NCBI GenBank assembly: GCA_022575985.1
Contig: JAKSXM010000231.1
Span: 5,334,501 to 5,398,500 of the forward strand
DNA from: Anagrus nilaparvatae
Taxonomy: Eukaryota; Arthropoda; Insecta; Hymenoptera; Mymaridae
Length of the DNA stretch: 64,000 nucleotides
Reading direction: 5' to 3'
Shown here: in pieces, positions 57,887-64,000 of the stretch
Layout: the number at the start of each line of letters is the position of its first letter
Numbering within the stretch: the stretch's first letter is position 1
The notes under the pieces: generated by a model
Seen by the model: the letters and a program-made list of their open reading frames with translations, nothing else
The model's database searches: none
Told to the model about the DNA's origin: nothing
Translations under genes and position numbers: made by a program

Positions 57887-58794
57887 ATTTTACAATTACC
57901 TTAACCAGCTTGCTCTCGTATTTTTAACAGCTAAAATTTGCAAAAATCTTCGTCTCCTTCTTTTTTAGTAACCACCTCTTGCGATTGCTGAATTCTACTG
58001 TCACAAAAGTCGCCGCCTGAGAAAATTGAAACTTTCTTCTTAGCAACTGCCGCCTGCAGTTCTTCGACAATTACGCTCTTCTTTATGGTAAACGCCGCCT
58101 GCGTATACCGGACACCTGTTTCTTCTACCGTGATTTTCACCGCCTGCGACAATTAAAATCTTCTTTCTTGTACTCACAGAACTCCTTCCGTAAATGCAAC
58201 TTCTTTGGACCGCCTGTATCCTTAGTAGTTACACCTCAAGTACCTCCTCCAAGGTATCGTCGTACTTACAGAACTCCCTCTGTAAACTCGTCTTCTTGGA
58301 CCGCCTGTGTCCAGTGCAAATGCTCCTAGGTACCTCCTCCAAGGCACCGCAGTTTACCGAACTCCTTCTGTAAACTCGTCTTCTTGAACCGCCTGTGTTC
58401 AATGTAGATGTTCCTAGGTACCTCCTCCAAGGCACCGCTGCACGACAGCCAAGGATAAGACTTCGTCCTCTAGAAGACTTGTCCTTCAGGAATCTCTTCT
58501 CTATGATACGGTATTTGCCGCCTGCAAAACCGTATACCTCTTGCACGATAACGCCTCTTGCAGTTTCCGTGACTAACCTCTTTCGGACCGCCAATGTCCT
58601 TTTGAAATTCCTGTATACCTCCTCCAAGGTACAACTGTGCCACAGCCAAGGATAAGAATTCGCCGCCTTAAAATCTTTTCCTCTAGGAACCTCTCTGTCA
58701 CTCACTTTACTTTACTTCACTTTACTTCACTTTATTCTTCACTAGTTCACCAACGTTGTCTTGGCCCTAACCATCCTACAAGTAAGATGTTGCA
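57887..58794 (-). other. Long leader of the LTR element with internal repeats
   Basis: About 0.9 kb between the primer-binding site and gag, GC-rich for this window. ACCTCCTCCAAGG recurs at about 58239, 58332, 58420 and 58617, and CTGTAAACTCGTCTTCTTG with CCGCCTGTGT recurs near 58280 and 58370. Open frames of 158 (58229-58705) and 73 codons (57931-58152) run through it on the minus strand but have repeat-driven composition and no motif. It may hold packaging signals; that is inference. Confidence 0.6.
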
Positions 58795-58812
58795 ATCCCG
58801 GAGGGTTCCCCA
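58795..58812 (-). promoter_or_regulatory. Primer-binding site, tRNA-Pro-like
   Basis: On the minus strand TGGGGAACCCTCCGGGAT begins five bases after the 5' LTR. Its complement would end in CCA, with discriminator C and a T-stem strand CCCGG, as in eukaryotic tRNA-Pro. About 14 of 18 positions fit the tRNA-Pro tail I remember, with mismatches in the acceptor stem, so the exact tRNA in this species needs confirming. Confidence 0.6.
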
Positions 58813-58817
58813 AAATT

Positions 58818-59340
58818 TGTGGGATTGGTTAGGGCATCGAAATAATTTAAACACCTTTATTGATATTGCATAATTAAAAAAACACGCATTTATTAGAATA
58901 CTAGACAAGACTCTGACATAACTGAGACTCTATGACAAGACTAACTAAAAACAACAACTACTACTGACTGACTGAGGACAACACGTCTCTTACACACTTT
59001 TATATATTTTAATCGCCCTTCTGGATACTTCTATTCCCGAACAATCTATGTACATTTTAATAGCATTCTTTTTAGGAAATTAACGACAAAACAAAACACT
59101 CGAAGCTTCTATACATTAGAATATTACATCTGTTAAACTCTACATGACTCTAGAAAGATCTCGCTATAAGTATTACATAAAACACCATATGACCCGGAAA
59201 TATCTTATAAACAAACACATTTTCTAGAAAGATAAAATACATAACTGAAATATTCCCAAACTTTACAAAATCTCAAATAATATTAATTAAAATACAATAA
59301 TCAAATTAGAAATTATCTTCAGGTTGACTCAAATCCCACA
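58818..59340 (-). repeat. 5' LTR with promoter
   Basis: On the minus strand TATATAAAAG (58997-59006) is followed about 31 bp later by TCAGTCAGTCAGT (58963-58975), an arthropod initiator. AATAAA at 58856-58861 lies about 110 nt further on. This sets U3, R and a short U5. The opposite LTR has the same elements. Confidence 0.93.
58963..59006 (-). promoter_or_regulatory. TATA box and initiator of the LTR element
   Basis: TATATAAAAG and repeated TCAGT at the standard spacing are the best core promoter in the window. Confidence 0.7.
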
Positions 59341-59344
59341 GAAT

Positions 59345-59855
59345 ATTATTTTATGTATAATAAAAAGATCATGAAATAAAAAAAAAATAAACCTATACCT
59401 GTTAAACTACCTGTTACGTCAAGGCCGTACAAGGACTTCAATATTATTTCAGACAATATAATAAGAGATTCTAACAATATTTTTATTTAGTCTATATAGA
59501 AAAGCGGCTAAAGTTCAAAACTTTAACCTAGTTTTTTTTTATTTAGATAATATCTTATTAAATTACATAAACTCTTATAATTTACGATTATCTGGTTTAT
59601 TTTAAAATTTACTTTTTTTAAGTTGTTTTATTTAATGTTTTACGCGGTATCTTTGAAACAGGGCGAATTATATAATGTGTTTAATAGCTAAGTTTCTTTT
59701 TTTTTTAGACACAGAGTTGAATATCTAAAAACGATAATGATTAGGCTTGGGGAACGCTATTGAGATTTTTTGATATTCTGATATATTGTATAAAAAATAT
59801 TCGATTCGTAATTTTTTATTTTTCATTTTAAATTTTCAAGAACTACCTCTACAAA
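59345..59855. other. AT-rich, no gene seen
   Basis: No feature supported. Confidence 0.5.
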
Positions 59856-59859
59856 GGGG

Positions 59860-60540
59860 TATTTTATATTTATTCGAATTTTGGGTGGTCAAAGTTGGTC
59901 CATAAGGGTTTTTTTGGTCGCTGATCAAGAATTCCGAGGAGTTTTTTTATGAAAAGTTATTATTTCATATCTAAATTAGCAAAAAATAACCCTAAAAGGG
60001 GTGTTTTTGCTTTTTTCGCACTGTCAGTGTTAAGATTCGGTTTATATGTTTATATTTAAATATGTTTATATGTTTATATTTTTATATTTTATATGCTTAT
60101 GTTTTATTTTTATTTTATTTATTTATATTTATAGCAAAAGCAACTTTTTAGGGGTAGTTTTGCTAACTTAAGGGTGATAAATTAATTTTTAACAAAAAAC
60201 TCCCCGAAATTCTTCTTCAGCGACCCAAAAAAACCCTTATGGACCAACTCTGGATGCCCAAAATTCGAATTCATAAAAAATACCCCTTTTTAGGGTTAAT
60301 TTTTGCAAATTTAAGGGTGTGTTCCGCACATTTCTCATTTAAAAGACCCCAATTTTCGTGATCAGCGCCCCGAAAAACCTATAGTAAACCAAATCTGGTG
60401 AATTGTTTTTAAGTAAAAAATTTAAAAAAAAATTTTTTTGCTTCAAATCATTAGCAATCATTTTTGCAAGAAAAAAAATTCTGTTAGCTACAAGTGGGAT
60501 TCCGTTAACCACAAGTGGATTTTTTTTCAGTATGTAAGTA
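59860..60540. repeat. Fold-back cluster of GTCGCTGATC / GACCC modules plus half MITE
   Basis: TTCGAATTTTGGGTGGTC, GGTCCATAAGGGTTTTTTTG and CCGAGGAGTTTTTT (59870-59950) are mirrored by AAAAAACTCCCCG, AAAACCCTTATGGACC and GCCCAAAATTCGAATTC (60195-60275). AGGGGTAGTTTTGCTAAC and TTATATGTTTATAT tracts lie between. A further module (60340-60400, CAGCGCCCCGAAAAACCTAT) and a half copy of the 33.05-kb MITE (60470-60540) follow. The 77-codon minus-strand frame is incidental. Confidence 0.6.
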
Positions 60541-60589
60541 AGCCATTTTATCGGTACTTTGGCAGTTTCCATAATTAACTACACGCATA

Positions 60590-60830
60590 CAAAAAATTAG
60601 TAAATATAACTAAAATTACGATGTTGTTTACTAAATTCCGTTTGGTTAAAAGTCACTATAAATTATTAGTAAAATTTACTAATAAAATTTGTTTATAAAA
60701 CTAAAACCTCAATTTTTTTAGAAAAATTTACTAATTTTTTGGTTATATTTACCAATCTATGTTAATTTGTTTTTACTACATTTTTATAGGTTAATTTTAC
60801 TATTTTTTTTTTGCGTGTACTAAAAATTCA
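60590..60830. repeat. AGTAAAATTTACTAA dyad repeats
   Basis: Several AGTAAATT / AATTTACT pairs related to the hairpins at 44.3, 53.8 and 55.5 kb. Confidence 0.4.
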
Positions 60831-61179
60831 AGTTATACAAAAAAGAAATTATTTCTGTTTTTATTCTTAGTTATTTTTTCTTATTTTAGGAGGGAATTGG
60901 TTGTTGGGGTAGGAGATTAACAGAATGAACAAAATAGGAATGGATCCAGAAAGATCCTTAGGGTGGAGAGGATCAAATTTTCAAGAAAAAAGTTTTAACA
61001 TTGTAAAATGACCAAAAAATGACTAAAAAACATAAAAAAAACTTATAAACGTTTTGTATAAACATAACCAAAATGCATAGATCATGTTTACTTAAAGCTG
61101 AGCTTAGACACACAAATTACGATAAAATTTGCTATTTTTATAATTTATAATTTTCACCTTTACTAAATGATAAATGTTA

Positions 61180-61480
61180 AGATTCTAAACCCAAACTATT
61201 CTGATTCTATAAATGTGTATTATTCTAGGTCCCTTAATTTGAATTATTACAATTCCATAAACCTGAATTATTCTAAGTCCTTAAATCAAAATTATTCTAA
61301 ATCCCTAAATATAGATTATTCATCAAACACAGATATATAAAATTGAAATTAAAGGCGGAAGAAATTATTTTAAGTTCCATTTGACCCTCCCCCCCCTCGG
61401 ACAAATTTTACCCTCCCACCCTTGATTTTCAGATTTCCAGGGTACACCCTCTCTATAAACCATGTTTCATGTTAAAACAT
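61180..61480. repeat. ATTATTCTAAGTCCCTAAAT tandem modules and C-rich end
   Basis: Same module order as 11285-11480: repeated AATTATTCTAAGTCC and AATCCCTAAAT, then CCATTTGACCCTCCCCCCCC, then AACCATGTTTCATGTTAAAA, the terminal motif of the minisatellite element. Confidence 0.55.
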
Positions 61481-61499
61481 TCTATAGGGGATGATTGTT

Positions 61500-64000
61500 C
61501 TAGCTAGATCTATCACTATGGAACCGAAATATTTTGATTTTGGGGAATTGAAAGTTTTGAGTATAGGAACTTTAAATAACTTTTATTTAAAGATATAGAA
61601 TAATTTCTAGGAAGGACTAAGAATTATTTGGTAGTAAGAAATCAGTAAACTTGTACTGTCATTTTTACCCATCAGCATTTAATTGTAGTAAACATATTCC
61701 ATGCTCTAGCCTGTCATTTAGCCTGCTCTTTGGATTTCTTCGCATAAATCAGCTTCCCTCTTTATACCTATAAGCTTTTTATTAAAGTACTCTTAGGCTA
61801 TATACAAAAAATTACTGGATTTTAATTACTTAGAAAAATTTACTTAAGTTATTTAGTTAGTAATTTATATTTCAATTATTTTTATAGGTGAAAAATACTT
61901 CTGTATATCGTCCAGTACTCGGATTGGTCACATGCAGGATGACGATTATGAGGCACTAAGAATTCATTTTGTCTTAAGCAGTAATTTTTTGTATTAACCA
62001 ATAATATCCGATTTTAAGGGTGTTTTCCTATATTTCGCTGGATTGGTTGCAGAAGCGATCCATAAATAATTGACCAAATTATCGATGCATAAAAATTTTA
62101 AACTTTTGGCTTTCAACCGAAGTTTCAATTTATTCAAACGTATAAAACAAATTAAATATAATGTGAGTTCATAAATTCCTTAAAATTATTTCTTTTTTTC
62201 TAAAATGTTAAGCTTAATTATAATCATAATTAAAACAGGAAATAAAACTAAAACCAAAAAAAGGGTATTTGGATGCCATCTATGAAATAATTTTTAAGAT
62301 AATTATCACACATGATATCATTTGCTTTAAATTTCTTTACCATGACTTGATAAAATAAAATATTTCTTTTTATTTTTTACTGGCTAATTTTTTTTTAAAT
62401 TGTATTTTCTAATAAAATTGTTCAAAATTAATTTACATAATTTAATTTCTAATGGATTTAATTATCAATAATGAAACTAATTTATGTTTATTTATAATTT
62501 TTTATTTTAAACCAACTGTTCAAATGTAAACTGTGATCATTGTTAAAATCAAGTCAATTTTTTTAGGAGAAAATAAATAAATAAATTAATTAATAATAAT
62601 TTTTAATACAATTAATTTACAATAAATAAATAATTTAAGATTTAATAGTTAAAATATATTTTAGTTAAAAATTAACGTAAAATGTTTTAGATAAAAATAT
62701 TGAGAGGTAAAATTAAATTAAATATATAAATAGTACAAAAGAATATGAGCTTTTAGTAACAAATTTAGGAATTAAAATTTTTTTGCTTATATGTACTTAT
62801 TGCTTAACAAAAAGCACTTTTAATTATTTTACACTATTTTTCAATGTTTCTTATTATTTATATTTTATTCTAAAAAGTAATGCTGCTATAGCTATAAATT
62901 TTCATAAACTATCATATAGTTTATAATTTTTTACAAAGCAAGTTTAAAATATGACTAATACAAATCTGTTTAATTGTAAAATTTAAAAATTAAAAAAAAT
63001 TTTTTTTTTCGTGTTTAAAAAACCGTGTCTAAAAAACTAGTTTTAGAAATTAATATTTTTTTTGGGTGTTTAATTTTCTTATGATTATTTTGCTGTGCTC
63101 AAAAAACCAATGTTTATTTTTTTTCGTGCACAAAATTTGCCGTGTCGGGACTTTGAATAATTAAGGTTTATGGACCTAGAATAATACGCGTTTAGGGAAT
63201 CAAAATAGTTTGGATTTTTTAATCTTAACATCTAGTAAGGTGTTAATTACAAATTATAAAATTAGAAAATTGTATTGTAATGTTGCGTAACATTTGCATT
63301 ATACCTGACACTCAGCTGGATGTAAACATGTATGTTCCATGCATTTAGGTTGTGTTTACTCAAAGTATGTGTTTGTTTAAAGTTATAAGTTTTTATCACG
63401 ATGACATTCTTTAATTTGTCAAAAAACAAAACATTTGTATTTTTTTAAATATTATTTTAAATTAACCAAAAATGGTTAATTTTCCAACGTAATGAACACG
63501 TACAGTGTTTTGCTATAGTATATTAGGTTGGCTCGTCAGTAGGCACCTAATACACCTTATCTAGACACCGTTTAATTATTTAAAAAACAAAAAATATTAA
63601 AAATATAAAATTAATTTTTTTTTTTTTAAATTTGTGTAAGTACTTGCCTTGCACATTAGGTTGAAGCCTTACTATACGAATCAAAGTTTAAAATTGATTT
63701 TCTCATTTGACTAGCGTACTAATATTTACTAGATATAGTAACTTTTTATTTCCCATTAAATATTTTTATAAACAATAGCAAAAAAAAAAATTAGTGTAAT
63801 AGTGTAATAATTTTTTTTATTTTTTCTGCAGAAAACTCTAAAATACACTGTTTTTTTTTTTAATTTGAATGTCCCAAATGCCTTTTAATGAAAAATCTTC
63901 TGAATAGACTTAAATTTTGTCTTGAACTTGGCAATTTTTGGTGAAAAAAAATTTTCGATAGGATATTGCTTATTTAGAGCTCTATATCAAAAAATAGCAG
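61500..64000. other. AT-rich, no gene seen
   Basis: Fragments of the same dispersed family occur at about 61685 (CATATTCCATGC) and 63165-63345 (CCTAGAATAATACGCG, ATGTTCCATGCATTTAGGTT). TATTAGGTTGGC at about 63520, facing ACCTAATA, resembles a mariner end but is too short to call. Confidence 0.45.

Larger units (their letters stand above)
56406..59340 (-). mobile_element. Gag-only LTR retrotransposon (TR-GAG type), 2.94 kb
   Basis: Two 523-bp LTRs (56406-56928, 58818-59340) with TG/CA ends enclose a 1.9-kb interior. A 4-bp GAAT duplication (56402-56405 and 59341-59344) marks the insertion. The element reads on the minus strand: 5' LTR, primer-binding site, about 0.9 kb leader, one gag gene, then only about 90 bp before the 3' LTR. 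Protease, reverse transcriptase, RNase H and integrase are all absent, so it must depend on a helper element. The Gag resembles Ty3/gypsy-type Gag. Confidence 0.93.

Noticed and set aside
58229..58705. 158-codon frame upstream of gag as a second retroelement gene
   Set aside because: It runs through duplicated leader blocks, has no known domain, and GC-rich repeat DNA opens frames by itself. Mentioned under the leader instead.
63510..63550. Mariner terminal repeat (TTAGGTTGGC)
   Set aside because: Only about 10 bases match what I remember of mariner ends and the facing ACCTAATA is 24 bp away; no element between.
1..64000. tRNA, rRNA, CRISPR arrays, bacterial operons or riboswitches
   Set aside because: None found on reading both strands; the composition, splice sites and gene types are those of an insect nuclear genome. 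A tRNA scan was not possible.

Overview
This looks like nuclear DNA of an insect. It is very AT-rich (by eye about three quarters A+T), gene-poor, and crowded with short dispersed repeats, most of which are present as inverted pairs. The clearest lineage marker is a minus-strand FoxC transcription factor gene, the orthologue of Drosophila crocodile (croc). I cannot fix the insect order. An intronless F-box/LRR gene and extreme AT content would fit an AT-rich wasp, fly or hemipteran, but that is a guess.

Layout. 1-1.8 kb: repeat fragments. 1.83-3.31 kb (+): an intact 494-residue F-box/leucine-rich-repeat protein with its own polyadenylation signal. 3.9-5.3 kb: a fold-back element bounded by a perfect 20-bp palindrome. 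5.3-26.7 kb: no convincing gene, but several fold-back or MITE-like elements (7.46-7.81, 8.0-8.3, 12.25-12.49, 17.0-17.4 kb) and repeat clusters (11.3-12.2, 14.0-14.7, 24.0-24.6 kb). 26.76-26.89 kb (-): a possible terminal exon of an unrecognised gene. 27.0-27.6 kb: an inverted-repeat cluster with YY1/Pho-like motifs. 30.08-30.83 kb: a well-preserved hAT-like MITE with an 8-bp target duplication. 32.6-35.7 kb: more repeat copies.

36.6-43.2 kb (-): croc. Exon 1 (41002-42419) holds the forkhead domain. A 4.1-kb intron follows, then exon 2 (36726-36852), which gives a 514-residue protein. The same frame stays open for 45 more codons after the UGA. The intron carries a 25-bp minisatellite element, and a second copy in opposite orientation lies upstream of the gene at 50.1-50.9 kb. 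Exon 1 and the promoter therefore sit between two inverted repeats. TATA-like boxes and a GC-richer promoter-proximal block lie at 42.83-43.2 kb.

44.3-49 kb: hairpin elements, including a 3.4-kb nested palindrome (45.52-48.92 kb). 49.5-55.7 kb: further repeat copies and hairpins. 56.4-59.35 kb (-): a young, structurally complete but gag-only LTR retrotransposon with 523-bp LTRs that appear almost identical, a 4-bp target duplication, a TATA/initiator promoter, a tRNA-Pro-like primer-binding site and an intact zinc-knuckle Gag, but no protease, reverse transcriptase or integrase. 59.4-64 kb: repeats and AT-rich DNA without genes.

The three protein-coding loci (F-box/LRR, croc, gag) show no sign of acting together. 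The unifying theme is a developmental-regulator locus in a repeat-rich setting, where many elements could form hairpin RNA or promote inversions. All repeat relationships were found by reading; identities and copy numbers are approximate.
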